This document shows, in pieces, positions 15,068 to 24,900 of a DNA stretch of 27,694 nucleotides. The translations under genes and the position numbers were made by a program. The notes under the pieces are model-generated. The model was not told the origin of the DNA and did no database searches. It saw only the letters and a program-made list of their open reading frames with translations. Positions within the stretch are counted from its first letter, which is position 1; each line of letters begins with the position of its first letter. The DNA is from Bacteroidota bacterium (GTDB taxonomy: Bacteria; Bacteroidota; Bacteroidia; Bacteroidales; VadinHA17), in NCBI GenBank assembly GCA_023430725.1, contig JAEYZD010000004.1:1-27694 (forward strand). Direction: 5' to 3'.

Positions 15068-16015
15068 TTATTGTAATTCAACGACTTTTGTTTCTCCGTT
15101 AATGTCCATCGGCATCTGCATGCTGAAACCCGGAGCGCTTATACCAAGGTTCCCGGAAAGGCGGGTTTTCCCGTTGCTCTCTGATATCAGTCCGGTACGT
15201 AGTGAGACTTTCATGGTTGCCCTGCTCAGACCCTTGAGGTCGCCGTATGTTACTGTGGCACCTCCGGACTGTATAGGTGCGGCATTATCTGCAGCCTTGA
15301 TTGCAGACTCCGAGGTGATGACCGCAAAGTCACCCTCTGTCCCTGTAAACCGGAAAGTTGTCGAGATCTCAAGAGTCATTCCTCCCGAATTTGTTTTTTG
15401 CGAGTTGTTCCAGGTATCGCCCGGAGAGACTTCCCTGCCGGGAAGATTCTGTGTAAACATTCCTATCATGGTCTTCAGCTCTTCAGCGCCGATCATGGCT
15501 GTGATCTGCTTTTTAACCGCATCGCCCGTCGGGCCGGCAAGGGTGATGGAAGCCGTATCCCTGAGGATCATTTCGGAGAGCATCCCGGAATTCACAATCT
15601 CAACAGGTTTGCCAGCATAATCGATTTTGGCATATATGGCACTTTTGCTGAGTCTGTTCATTATGGATGACACCACATCAGCCATCTCTGATGATTTTAT
15701 GTCTCCCTCTTTAGCGGAGCTCATAACCGACACTTTCCCCATCGCATTGGTGTTGGTGATAAGCGTGTCAAAGCGAACCTCCGTAATCATGAATTCAGGT
15801 GTTGCATCAACCATCTTCAATGACATGGTGTAGCTGACATTTGATTCTGTAGTCTGCTGAGCGCCGTTAATTGTCTGTGTGACGGTCTGATCTGATACTG
15901 ACCGGAGCTGGTACACCTTGTTTTTCTCAAGGTTCATTTTCAGGGTTACGCCGTTCTGTGCCTGCATTGACATCGTAAGCAATACAGCTATACCCGTAAA
16001 CATAAGATTCTTCAT
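15068..16015 (-). CDS. Secreted DUF6263-type protein
   Basis: A 315-residue protein with a signal peptide (MKNLMFTGIAVLLTMSMQAQ). The mature part starts with a KMNLEKNKVYQLRSVSDQTV repeat-like strand and continues as a beta-rich protein with GDTWNNSQKTN and LKGLSRATMKVSLRTGLI. This matches my recollection of the DUF6263 family of Bacteroidota, whose function is unknown. It lies 18 bp upstream of the barrel gene and is probably co-transcribed with it, which suggests a periplasmic or surface partner of the barrel. Confidence 0.65.
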   Translation of the reverse strand: MKNLMFTGIAVLLTMSMQAQNGVTLKMNLEKNKVYQLRSVSDQTVTQTINGAQQTTESNVSYTMSLKMVDATPEFMITEVRFDTLITNTNAMGKVSVMSSAKEGDIKSSEMADVVSSIMNRLSKSAIYAKIDYAGKPVEIVNSGMLSEMILRDTASITLAGPTGDAVKKQITAMIGAEELKTMIGMFTQNLPGREVSPGDTWNNSQKTNSGGMTLEISTTFRFTGTEGDFAVITSESAIKAADNAAPIQSGGATVTYGDLKGLSRATMKVSLRTGLISESNGKTRLSGNLGISAPGFSMQMPMDINGETKVVELQ

Positions 16016-16048
16016 AAGTCGCGGATTAATGGGTTATCAAGTTCGCCG

Positions 16049-16056
16049 TAAAAGTA
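16049..16056 (-). promoter_or_regulatory. Possible -7 element of the DUF6263-barrel operon
   Basis: On the minus strand TACTTTTA lies 33 bp upstream of the ATG at 16015. It is identical to the -7 element of the symporter operon. The -33 region is weak. Confidence 0.35.
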
Positions 16057-16147
16057 GAACCAGGGCTGCCTTTAAACCACGGTTCGTCGGTAAACGGTTG
16101 TTTTTTGCAGGTGAAGGACATTTTTGACAGGTGCGGGCAGTTACCGG

Positions 16148-16207
16148 AGATGTCCGCCGGGATGCCAGACGAGGTGTCTGCTTAGGTGTCAGCTTAGACG
16201 TCAGCCG
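16148..16207. repeat. Five degenerate 12-bp tandem units
   Basis: Consecutive 12-mers agatgtccgccg, ggatgccagacg, aggtgtctgctt, aggtgtcagctt and agacgtcagccg lie between the divergent DUF6263 and pirin genes. The consensus is roughly aggtgtcagccg. No convincing reading frame uses it. Confidence 0.55.
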
Positions 16208-16290
16208 GATTGATCGCGCAACAACAATGCTGCCATTGCCGTGTCATAATTTTTTAGTAAAATTACAAGGTTATCAATACCCATACAGAT

Positions 16291-17175
16291 ATGTCATCCA
16301 GGAAATTAACACAGGTTGTCAGGGGCCAGCACGCGGTTGATGGCGCCGGAGTTCGTTTGCGCCGGGTTCTGGGATACAGAACAATAAAGGATTTTGATCC
16401 GTTCCTGATGCTTGACGGGTTCGATTCGAAGGATCCGCAGGATTATATCAAAGGATTTCCCTGGCACCCGCACCGGGGAATTGAAACTGTGACCTATCTT
16501 GTGAAGGGTGAGATTGATCACGGCGACAGCCTGGGTAACAAGGGTGTGATAGGCGACCTGCAGTGTCAGTGGATGACTGCCGGATCAGGGATAATCCACC
16601 AGGAGATGCCCCAGGCCTCAGAGCGAATGCTCGGATGCCAGCTGTGGGTCAACCTGCCTAAAAAGGACAAGATGACCCAGCCCGCCTATCGTGACATAAG
16701 ACAGGAGCATGTGGCAGTGGTCAGGGAAGAAAACGCTACAGTAAGAGTGCTGTCAGGCAATTACGGGAACAATCCCGGCGCTGTCAGGGGTGAATATCTC
16801 AGGGTCCAGTACCTGCATGTTGACCTTAACCCCGGCAGCTCATGGAAATACCGCGAGACGCCAAATGACCAGACCCTTTTTCTTTACCTTATTGAAGGAA
16901 CGCTTGCAGCAGATGAGGCGCTGGAAAGTTTTGAAGAGAAAGCCTGTGCAATGCTCCTGACCGCAACATCATCTGATGAGACTGCATTTGACGATGTAAC
17001 AGTCAAGGCAGGTCCTGACGGTGCTGCATTCCTGCTGATTGCTGCCAGGCCGCTCAAGGAGCCGGTTGCATGGGGCGGACCCATTGTCATGAATACCCAG
17101 GAGGAGCTGAACCTCGCGTTCAGCGAACTTGAAAAAAGAACTTTTATCAAGCACGAGAGCCCTCTTGAGCTTTGA
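16291..17175 (+). CDS. Pirin family protein
   Basis: A 294-residue bicupin protein. The N-terminal cupin has the pirin metal ligands HPHRGIE (H59, H61) and GSGIIHQEM (H103, E105). The family motif QLWVNLPKKDKM follows at about residues 117-128, and the C-terminal cupin ends with PVAWGGPIVMNTQEE. Pirins are iron-binding proteins; some have quercetinase activity and others act as redox-dependent cofactors. Which applies here is unknown. The following AraC regulator starts 62 bp downstream in the same direction. Confidence 0.92.
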   Translation: MSSRKLTQVVRGQHAVDGAGVRLRRVLGYRTIKDFDPFLMLDGFDSKDPQDYIKGFPWHPHRGIETVTYLVKGEIDHGDSLGNKGVIGDLQCQWMTAGSGIIHQEMPQASERMLGCQLWVNLPKKDKMTQPAYRDIRQEHVAVVREENATVRVLSGNYGNNPGAVRGEYLRVQYLHVDLNPGSSWKYRETPNDQTLFLYLIEGTLAADEALESFEEKACAMLLTATSSDETAFDDVTVKAGPDGAAFLLIAARPLKEPVAWGGPIVMNTQEELNLAFSELEKRTFIKHESPLEL

Positions 17176-17237
17176 TTAGCGGACACTATAAAAGGATGTT
17201 CTGAACCGCCGACTGCGGCAGCTCGAAAATCTGGCCT

Positions 17238-18365
17238 ATGAAGTACATCTTCCTGATAGCGGCATTCAATGCGTTCTTCTTCACTGCCCTGTTGTTTCAG
17301 AAAAAACCCAGGGCTTTGCATGACAACATCCTTATCCTGTGGCTTATATATCTGGGTCTGTTCATCGGGACATATGCTTTTTATTCTCATGAACTGTTTA
17401 CCAGGTTCAGACTCCTGTCAGTCGCCCTGATATCCCTGCTTATGCTCCACGGCCCGTTCCTGTATGCATATGTCCTGGCTCTCGTAACAGGCAAGCACAG
17501 ATTCACGACGGGAGACTTCTCGCACCTGCTGCCATTCGGACTCTTCGTTCTCTACATTCTGGCTGCCTCTCTGAATCCCTTACTATCGGCAAGACTGAGC
17601 CTTGAAAATGTATCTCCGGGAGACAACCCTCCCCTCCTCTTCACGGTCTTTCTTTTAATGACAGCTCTCTCCGGAACGGTATATTTTATCCTCACACTTA
17701 AACTTTTCAGGAAACTCAGCCTGGACATAGCCAATATCTTTTCAAACACTGCGGAAGTCGATCCATATTGGATCAGGATACTGGTCATCGTTTTCGGAAC
17801 CGTCTGGACTGCTCTGATAACAGTGACGGTTCTTCATCATGTATTCAGCCTGTTTTCGATGGTGTTCTGCACTGACGGGCTGTTTCTTTCTCTTTCGGTT
17901 TTCGTTATTGCCGTCGGCTGGTTCGGCCTGAAGCAAAAGATTATATTCTCCCCGGAAAGTACAGCAGTAGTTACTGGCACGATATCGGATCAGCCAAAGT
18001 ATTCCGGTTCAAGGCTGACAGAAGAAGATGCTGAAGCCTATGCCACAAGGCTGATCAAATACATGGAGACCGGAAAGCCGTATCTTGAACCTGACCTCTC
18101 GCTTCCACAGCTCTCGGACAATCTTGATATTCCCGTACATTACCTGTCACAGGTGATAAACGGGAGGTACGGCCTGAACTTTCACGATTTTGTCAACCGG
18201 TACCGGGTAGAAGAGTTCAAGGAAAAAGTTGGCTCAGCAGAATTTGTGAATTTTACTCTGCTGGGAATTGCATTTGAATGCGGCTTCAATTCGAAATCAG
18301 CCTTCAACAGGGTCTTCAGGCAGTTCACCGGCGTTACCCCATCCCAGTATAAAAAGACAATGTAA
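17238..18365 (+). CDS. Membrane-anchored AraC-family regulator
   Basis: A 375-residue protein with about seven hydrophobic segments in residues 1-235, starting with YIFLIAAFNAFFFTALLF. A C-terminal AraC DNA-binding domain follows (about 265-375; LSLPQLSDNLDIPVHYLSQVIN, then the second helix pair GIAFECGFNSKSAFNRVFRQ and ending TPSQYKK). It is a one-component membrane sensor-regulator common in Bacteroidota. The signal is unknown. It sits between pirin and the DUF6448 gene, both possible targets. Confidence 0.87.
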   Translation: MKYIFLIAAFNAFFFTALLFQKKPRALHDNILILWLIYLGLFIGTYAFYSHELFTRFRLLSVALISLLMLHGPFLYAYVLALVTGKHRFTTGDFSHLLPFGLFVLYILAASLNPLLSARLSLENVSPGDNPPLLFTVFLLMTALSGTVYFILTLKLFRKLSLDIANIFSNTAEVDPYWIRILVIVFGTVWTALITVTVLHHVFSLFSMVFCTDGLFLSLSVFVIAVGWFGLKQKIIFSPESTAVVTGTISDQPKYSGSRLTEEDAEAYATRLIKYMETGKPYLEPDLSLPQLSDNLDIPVHYLSQVINGRYGLNFHDFVNRYRVEEFKEKVGSAEFVNFTLLGIAFECGFNSKSAFNRVFRQFTGVTPSQYKKTM

Positions 18366-18459
18366 TTATTCCACCGGAACCCCGCCCGGTCCATATCAGA
18401 GGTACTGTTTTATAGTCTAAGCCCTTTTTTGCCCGCGGAACAGGTCCCGGATTATAAAC

Positions 18460-18480
18460 CAGGGCGACCAGCCCTGTTTG
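18460..18480 (+). terminator. Possible terminator after the AraC gene
   Basis: A 6-bp GC-rich stem cagggc (18460-18465) and gccctg (18471-18476) with a 5-nt loop is followed by tttg. The T-tract is short. Confidence 0.35.
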
Positions 18481-18486
18481 TCATTG

Positions 18487-18494
18487 TAGTTTTG
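18487..18494 (+). promoter_or_regulatory. -7 element of the DUF6448 gene
   Basis: TAGTTTTG matches TAnnTTTG; no good -33 TTTG lies at the right distance. Transcription from it would start near 18501, which argues for the ATG at 18529 rather than 18502. Confidence 0.4.
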
Positions 18495-18528
18495 GCTCAA
18501 AATGTTGAACCAATTAAAATTTACAACA

Positions 18529-19185
18529 ATGAAAAGATTCTTATTCAATCAAAAGAACATCTCCGGAGGCATGGTTAATGACAGAAAGAAAATCACCGGA
18601 AAAATCCGCGTGGCATTTGCTTTAGCCTTCATGCTGATTCTGACCACCGGGGTGTCTCTCGCACACTGTGACACAATGGACGGTCCGGTCATTAAGGATG
18701 CGAAGCTTGCCCTGGAAAGCAGCAACATCAATTATGTCATGAAATGGATTCAGGCAGGCGATGAGGCCGAGTTAAAGGAAGCATTCAGCCTGACAATGAA
18801 AGTGAGGGTCCTTGGCCCGGAGGCACAAACACTTGCTGACAGGTACTTTTTCGACACACTTGTCAGGATTCACAGGGTAGGCGAAGGAGTAGGCTTCACC
18901 GGGGTCAGTCCAGCCGGTACTCCGGTAGATGAAAAGATACTTGCGGCCGACAGGGCTATTGAGGCAGGAAATCTGAATCCGCTCAGAGGTCTGGTCCCTG
19001 AAGAGAAGAAGCATGAGCTGCACATTCTCTTTGACAGGGTCATGGAACTAAGGAATTTTGACATAAATGATGTAACAGCAGGCAGGAAGTATGTTGCAGC
19101 CTATGTAAGCTTCTTCAAGTTTGCTGAAGGGGAGGAGCATGCACATAATGAGGCTCATGACACGGATCATGAAGGCCATCATTGA
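18529..19185 (+). CDS. DUF6448 family exported protein with His-rich tail
   Basis: A 218-residue protein. After a basic N-terminus comes a hydrophobic segment (about 28-45, AFALAFMLILTTGVSLA) and then the family signature HCDTMDGPVIKDA (His46, Cys47). The body is helical with KWIQAGDEAELKEAF and FDTLVRIHRVGEG. The last 17 residues carry six histidines among acidic residues (EEHAHNEAHDTDHEGHH), suggesting metal binding. The family's function is not known to me. The start at 18529 follows the A-rich acaaca leader; 18502 and 18571 are alternatives. It lies downstream of a membrane AraC regulator. Confidence 0.75.
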   Translation: MKRFLFNQKNISGGMVNDRKKITGKIRVAFALAFMLILTTGVSLAHCDTMDGPVIKDAKLALESSNINYVMKWIQAGDEAELKEAFSLTMKVRVLGPEAQTLADRYFFDTLVRIHRVGEGVGFTGVSPAGTPVDEKILAADRAIEAGNLNPLRGLVPEEKKHELHILFDRVMELRNFDINDVTAGRKYVAAYVSFFKFAEGEEHAHNEAHDTDHEGHH

Positions 19186-19202
19186 GGCGGTTCCTTATCG
19201 GC

Positions 19203-19391
19203 TTACTCGTACTTTATGACCTCAACGGGGCAGCACTCAGCTGCCTCTTTTATTTGTGGCTCATAATCTCCGAAGTTCACTCCTTCAATGATCCGCGACT
19301 GGTCAGTCACAACGAAAACCTGCGGGCAAATCTGCTCGCAGGAGCCGCAAGCAATACAACCCTCTTCAATCCAGACTTTTGTTATGCTCAT
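19203..19391 (-). CDS. [4Fe-4S] ferredoxin
   Basis: A 62-residue protein with C12-x2-C15-x2-C18-x3-C22-P in GCIACGSCEQICP and a final CCPVEVI (C53, C54). The pattern fits a single [4Fe-4S] cluster held by C12, C15, C18 and C54, with C22 and C53 left over, possibly as a disulfide. It is a small cytosolic electron carrier. Its stop is 17 bp from the end of the convergent DUF6448 gene, and it is divergent from the small exported protein. Its redox partner is not evident in the window. Confidence 0.92.
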   Translation of the reverse strand: MSITKVWIEEGCIACGSCEQICPQVFVVTDQSRIIEGVNFGDYEPQIKEAAECCPVEVIKYE

Positions 19392-19453
19392 AATTGCAAT
19401 TTTTTTAACCGGTGTTTTTTGTATTTTTAGGAAGACTAATATAATACAATATC

Positions 19454-19942
19454 ATGAACCGGCTGAGATACGCGCACCTGATCCTGGTACTGACCCTGAT
19501 ACTCTCACTGCAGTCCTTGACCGCCCAAAGCCGGCTTGAGGTCAGTACAGGTGCCGGGCTTTTTGACGGCATCTTTCTGAAGGCAAAGTTCGGACAGATA
19601 GTTCAGGTTGGTTTTAGCCAGGATCTTGTCAGTCAGCTGCATACAACAGGGGTTGAGGTTTATTACCGGCTGCCGCGAAGAGGTGCTCCGGGAACCGCGG
19701 GACCGTTTTATCTAATGTGCGGACTTAGCACAACGCTGTTTGGCAAGGGATACGACACCTTCGAACAAAGTTTCCTTTACCCGCGGATCGGGAGGTCGTT
19801 CCTGATTCCGGGAAGAGCAAGCCGGTTCGGGCTGAATGCAGATCTGGGAGTGACGGTCCACCGGCACACCAATCCTCCTGAAGGCTATATTACTGAACTC
19901 CGGCCCATCTCCGGCAGCCTCGGATTTTTCTACAGGTTCTGA
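19454..19942 (+). CDS. Small exported beta-rich hypothetical protein
   Basis: A 162-residue protein with a signal peptide (LRYAHLILVLTLILSLQSLTAQ) and a mature part of alternating beta strands and glycines ending in GSLGFFYRF. An aromatic C-terminus is typical of small outer-membrane barrels. No family was recognised. It starts 62 bp from the divergent ferredoxin and lies 45 bp upstream of the flavin oxidoreductase gene, possibly in one transcript with it. Confidence 0.65.
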   Translation: MNRLRYAHLILVLTLILSLQSLTAQSRLEVSTGAGLFDGIFLKAKFGQIVQVGFSQDLVSQLHTTGVEVYYRLPRRGAPGTAGPFYLMCGLSTTLFGKGYDTFEQSFLYPRIGRSFLIPGRASRFGLNADLGVTVHRHTNPPEGYITELRPISGSLGFFYRF

Positions 19943-19987
19943 AGAGAGTGATTTACGATTATTTCGCCATTAAAGAATTAAACAACC

Positions 19988-21046
19988 ATGTCTCTGCTGT
20001 TCTCACCTCTGCGCATAAGAAACATTGATCTCCGCAACCGCATCGCCATGTCACCCATGTGCCAGTATTCGGCCAGGGAGGGGTTTGCAGGCGACTGGCA
20101 TCTCGTACACTACGGCACGAGGGCCAGCGGGGGTACAGGCCTGATAATTGCTGAGGCTACGGCAGTATGGCCGGAGGGGAGGATCACGCCCGGTGACCTG
20201 GGTCTGTGGAGTGATGACCATATTCCGGGCCTGCGCCGCATTACCGACTTCATTCACAGCCAGGGTGCCGTGGCAGGGATACAGCTGGCTCACGCAGGGC
20301 GAAAAGCCTCATGCGCCCTCCCGTGGGAAGGGGGAAAACAACTTGACCTCCGTAACGGAGGATGGGAAACGGTGGCGCCATCGGCCATCCCTTTCAGCCC
20401 GGGCGAAAGGGCTCCCGGAATGGCGGACGGGATATGCATCGAACGGATTATTTCCGGATTCAGGAACGCCGCCGCCAGGGCCCTGAAGGCAGGATTCAGG
20501 GTGGCGGAGATACACAGCGCACACGGATACCTTCTCCAGGAATTCCTGTCTCCCGTCAGCAACAGACGCACGGACGAATACGGCGGATCATTTGAAAACA
20601 GAATAAGACTGCTCACCGAAGTAACAAAAGCCATAAGAACCGTCTGGCCTGACGACTACCCCCTATTCGTGAGGATTTCATCAACAGAGTGGACTGACGG
20701 GGGCTGGACACCGGAAGAGAGCGTCAGGCTCGCTCCCCTGCTTCAGCAGGCAGGGGCTGACCTGATCGACTGCTCATCAGGAGGGAATATTTATGATGCG
20801 AAGATACCCGTCGGACCCGGATACCAGGTGCCATTCGCAGAGATGATAAGAAAGAGCGGAATCATGACAGCAGCCGTGGGGATGATCACCGAAGCCAGGC
20901 AGGCTGAAGAGATAATTTCTTCCGGCCGCGCCGACCTTGTCCTGCTTGGCAGGGAGCTCCTGCGCAACCCCTGTTTCCCGCTTCAGGCAGCCAGGGAACT
21001 GAAAACAGAGATTGAATGGCCATTACAGTATCTGAGGGCAAAATAA
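19988..21046 (+). CDS. namA: NADH:flavin oxidoreductase, YqjM/NamA-type old yellow enzyme
   Basis: A 352-residue FMN TIM-barrel enzyme. Visible motifs are AMSPMCQYSA (Cys25 and Tyr27, the redox-sensing Cys and active-site Tyr of the YqjM class), DWHLVHYGTRASGG, GIQLAHAGRKAS, EIHSAHGYLLQEFLSP (H175, H178, Tyr180), GGSFENRIRLL, and LLGRELLRNP for the phosphate-binding end. Such enzymes reduce activated C=C bonds using NAD(P)H. The length matches the family. The physiological substrate is unknown. It is convergent with the endonuclease IV gene. Confidence 0.9.
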   Translation: MSLLFSPLRIRNIDLRNRIAMSPMCQYSAREGFAGDWHLVHYGTRASGGTGLIIAEATAVWPEGRITPGDLGLWSDDHIPGLRRITDFIHSQGAVAGIQLAHAGRKASCALPWEGGKQLDLRNGGWETVAPSAIPFSPGERAPGMADGICIERIISGFRNAAARALKAGFRVAEIHSAHGYLLQEFLSPVSNRRTDEYGGSFENRIRLLTEVTKAIRTVWPDDYPLFVRISSTEWTDGGWTPEESVRLAPLLQQAGADLIDCSSGGNIYDAKIPVGPGYQVPFAEMIRKSGIMTAAVGMITEARQAEEIISSGRADLVLLGRELLRNPCFPLQAARELKTEIEWPLQYLRAK

Positions 21047-21057
21047 CAGGTCACATC

Positions 21058-21082
21058 CTAACCAGCCCCTTTTAAGGGTTAG
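21058..21082. terminator. Weak hairpin between convergent genes
   Basis: ctaacc (21058-21063) pairs with ggttag (21077-21082), with further pairing possible in the pyrimidine-rich interior. It lies between the namA and nfo 3' ends. No strong T-tract. Confidence 0.3.
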
Positions 21083-21124
21083 CCGGATTTATCAGAGTCC
21101 GTGATGAATTCCGGAAGCTGATGA

Positions 21125-21967
21125 CTATTTCTGCAGGGAATAGAGGTATTTAATCTCCTCTGCCCAAAGTGTCTCATCCGGGGTCTCGAGGATCAGCGGC
21201 ATGCCGTCAAAGCGCGGATCATTCATGATAAGCCCGAATACATCATCACCCAGCTCCCCTTTTCCCAGGCTGTCATGCCTGTCTACCCTCGAACCGAAAG
21301 CCTTCTTTGACTCATTCAGGTGCATCCCTTTCAGGTAACCGAATCCCACTATCCTTTCAAATTCATCGAAGACTTTTTTAAACCCTTCAGGGGTAGAAAG
21401 ATCATACCCGGAGGTATAGGCGTGGCATGTGTCAATACATACCCCCACCCTGCTTTTGTCGTCAACCCTGTCGATTATATGCCTCAGGTGTTCAAATTTA
21501 TAGCCCAGGTTGGTTCCCTGCCCCGCAGTGTTCTCAATTACGGCAATGACTCCGGAGCTCTTTTCAAGAGCTATGTTGACCGATTCTGCAATCAGGTCAA
21601 GGCACTGTTCCTCGGTCAGCCTGTTAAGATGGCTTCCAGGGTGGAAGTTGAGCCTGTCAAGGCCCAGCTGTTCACAACGCCTCATCTCATCGATGAATGA
21701 ATGGCGTGAACGCCCAAGGCCCTCTGTATCCGGGCTCCCGAGGTTGATCAGGTAGCTGTCGTGCGGCAGTATCTGGTGAGGCCTGAAATCATACTCTTCG
21801 CATCTTTTGTGAAATTCATCGATGCTCTTTTTCGTAAGCGGGGGGGCCACCCACTGTTTCTGGTTCTTGGTGAAGAAGGCAAAAGCCTTCGCTCCTATCC
21901 CGTGTGCATTCAGGGGAGCATTCTCCACCCCTCCCGATGCACTGATGTGTGCTCCTACGTATTTCAT
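21125..21967 (-). CDS. nfo: Endonuclease IV (AP endonuclease)
   Basis: A 280-residue TIM-barrel zinc nuclease with all family signatures: VGAHISASGGVENAP at the N-terminus, LNFHPGS, VIENTAGQG, GVCIDTCHAYTSGYD, LKGMHLNESKKAFGSRVDRH followed by DSLGKGELG, and LILETPDE near the end. It cleaves 5' of abasic sites in base-excision repair. Length is normal. Its start is 15 bp after the stop of the usher-like gene, so it is probably the last gene of that operon or shares its transcript, an odd neighbour for envelope genes. Confidence 0.96.
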   Translation of the reverse strand: MKYVGAHISASGGVENAPLNAHGIGAKAFAFFTKNQKQWVAPPLTKKSIDEFHKRCEEYDFRPHQILPHDSYLINLGSPDTEGLGRSRHSFIDEMRRCEQLGLDRLNFHPGSHLNRLTEEQCLDLIAESVNIALEKSSGVIAVIENTAGQGTNLGYKFEHLRHIIDRVDDKSRVGVCIDTCHAYTSGYDLSTPEGFKKVFDEFERIVGFGYLKGMHLNESKKAFGSRVDRHDSLGKGELGDDVFGLIMNDPRFDGMPLILETPDETLWAEEIKYLYSLQK

Positions 21968-21982
21968 CTGATTCAGTTTAGC

Positions 21983-24900
21983 CTACCGGTCAATCAGCGG
22001 CTTTTCATAGACAAAGATATCAGTGAATCCCAATCCTGCAAGTTCAGGATATAAAGGATAGGTCTCCTCCCGTGTAAAGAATCCGGTTATCATAACCCTG
22101 TAGCTGTCCCATTCCTCGACTATCTCCACGGGCAGCTTCAGCCTCCGTTCAATTTTCAGTTTCGCCCGCTCAGCTTCAGCCTTGCGGTAATAACTGGCTG
22201 CATGGAGTACAAATCTCGGAACCGGTGGTGGCGGCGGAGCAACCTCTTCAACAACCACTGGAAGGTCCGGCTCAATCTGCGGCTGCTCATCCTTCACGAC
22301 AGGGATTTCGGGCATCTCCGGTTCAGCCTGCTCCTCGGCCACCGGAGCGATGGCGGCAGGAACCACCGGCATAAGGCCGGTCTCGGATTCATGCAGTACT
22401 GTAATGTCATCAAATCCGTATTTTCTCAGCAGAGGAATGAACTCCCTCACCTCGTTGGTGTCGGCGAAGCCTGTTATCTGCACCTTGAAGAGACCTCCCT
22501 CATTGCGGATTGTGACGAGTTTTTCGGCAGCGGCAAGAAGCCGGTTGCTCATTGACACCGTCTCCTCTATTGTTCCGAAGGCTCCGAGCTGCACCGTTGT
22601 TCCCCTGATTACAACAGGCATTGGCTCCTCTTTAACGGTCTCCCGGACAAGAGCAAGCGAATCCTCCCTGGCCTGTGTAATCCATTCGCCCCTGACTGCC
22701 TTGTTTGTTATCACCCATATCTCGGTGATTCCCTGACCATGAATCACAGGTATGTACTTTTCGAGGTCCGCACGGTCTTCAAAGCCCGTTATCCGGACTT
22801 TCCAGAATCCGTCTTCCTCGAACAGTTCCACGTTCTTGTCGAGCACACCCTCGACTTTCTTCTTCATTATCTCCGCGTAGAGCTTGTTTTTGAATGCTCC
22901 GAACTGAACGGCAAAATAATCCTCGGTTATTGTTACGAGTTCACGTGTAACCTCATGAATCACGAGGTAAGAAGTGTCTTTGGTGACAGTTCTTCCCGGC
23001 TCCGGAGCAACAATCCTGAGAGTATCCGTACCGGTTTTGATTCCTGTAATTTCAGGAATATCTGCCACTGACACTGAATCCGGCAGGGCGACTGAATCAA
23101 CGGCCAGCTCAGCCTTTCTGAGGGTAAAGTCGAGCCCCTCAACATAATCGCCCTCCACGCTGCCCATGACTGTGAATAGAATTGAGTCCGGATCCGACAC
23201 CAGATTCAGGCGCCGGAGCTGTGAGCTGTCTATTCTGACACTGTATTTGCCCGGGGGCAGACCAAACCAGCTGTAATAGCCGTCATCCTCAGTGAGAGCC
23301 CGGCCGGTGATCTTATTTGCACTGTCATGGAAATTGACGATCACTCTGCCAAGACCTTTGGTAATCCCTCTGTCTGTAATCATCACCATACCCGTTGCCT
23401 CACCCCTGACAAATACTGGTATCTCAATCAATTTGAGCATATTGGGATCGGCCACTACGGCATAGGATTTTTTATCCAGCCTCCATGATACATTTTCAAA
23501 GCTGCTTTCGTCAGCCTCGATATAATACTTAACATAAGGCTCGAGGCCGGTTATGTGTATTGTTGTGTCCCTGTCGCTACGCTCAAGCGTGCCGCTGCTT
23601 GACCTGATGTTCAGTCCCGGCACCCTCTGCTCACCCGGATCATAATTGCCGTTTGCGTTGAGGTCCAGGAACGCTATGACCGAGATGCCCCCGCGGCCCA
23701 CATTCGTGCGGTTGTCAGCCTTCAGCCAGCGGGTTGGCCTGTCATTGATGAGACTTCCCCTGGCATACTGCACGAAGGTTGTCTGGCTGTTGGTCTGACG
23801 TGCTGATATGCCGGTCTGTGCAAAGGAGAAATCATACCTCATCCCTACCTCACCCATTGTGATGTTATGCCTGAAGTTCCGCTCCATCGAGAGGCTCACG
23901 TAACCTTTCTCAAAGACCCTTTTCTCGAGTCCCAGCCTGGCTGTCATGAATTCTCCGTCAGTGTAGTTGTACTGTGTCTGCGGCATTATCAGGAAATCGC
24001 CGGGAAGGCGTATTGCAAGCGAGAGCTGGCTGTGAATCCCTGGATCGGCATTGCCAACAAAGAGTCCGTAGGTGGTCAGGTTCGTATTCACCCCCAGGAC
24101 CGAACCGGCAAGCATCCACTCGGCAGTTGTATAGTTAGTTAAGGGGAGGACAATATTGTAATACGACATCCTTGAATAGGCTGAAAATTTCTTTACCCTC
24201 AGCGGGATGGAGAGCGATGCCCGCCTCTCTTCGAGGTAGTTATAGCTGATTGCCCTTTGGTCCTTGTTGTAACGGATATAATCCAGATCGAGCTGGATAT
24301 TTGCCGGGAAACGGTACGAGAGTCTGCCCCGTGCCCTTACCCCGTGGTTGTATTCGCCGGATATAAGCACATTGCCGGGCAGTCTGAGCGAAGCATTCAC
24401 AAAAGGCATTACCGGGGTGGAGGAAACAGAAGAAAGGTATTCGGCACCGCCGCCAAGAGTAAGGAACCTTGTGGCTCCGTAGCTGATGCTGGCCCTTGAG
24501 AACCGGCTCCATACCGAATCCTCAACAACACCTGCACTCACAGTATACTCAACCTCCTTATGAGGAATGAAGTTATAGGGTATTGTCAGATTCTGTTCCC
24601 TGGTCCTCTCCTCGCCCCACGGTCCGTAGAACTTGAGTTTCACCATTGTGTTGCCGTATACAAGAGGCACCTCGAATGTAAAGAACCCCGAGGCATCTGC
24701 CTTGATATAGTCAACAAGCACATTGTTCACATACAGTTCCACCGTCCAGCCAGGCTCGGTTTTGTCTGTTAGGGTATATGAACCGAAGGATCGCCTGAAT
24801 GTTGTGGGCGTATTGGTAAACTGAACACCGATAACGGGATCATAGATTGAAGCCGTTGCCTGTGTTGTAATCTTTCCGGCAAGGATCTGCCTCAGGAAGG

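Noticed and set aside
16131..16340. 69-codon plus-strand frame in the DUF6263-pirin gap
   Set aside because: It runs through the 12-bp repeats and into pirin in another frame, with no start signal and low-complexity composition.
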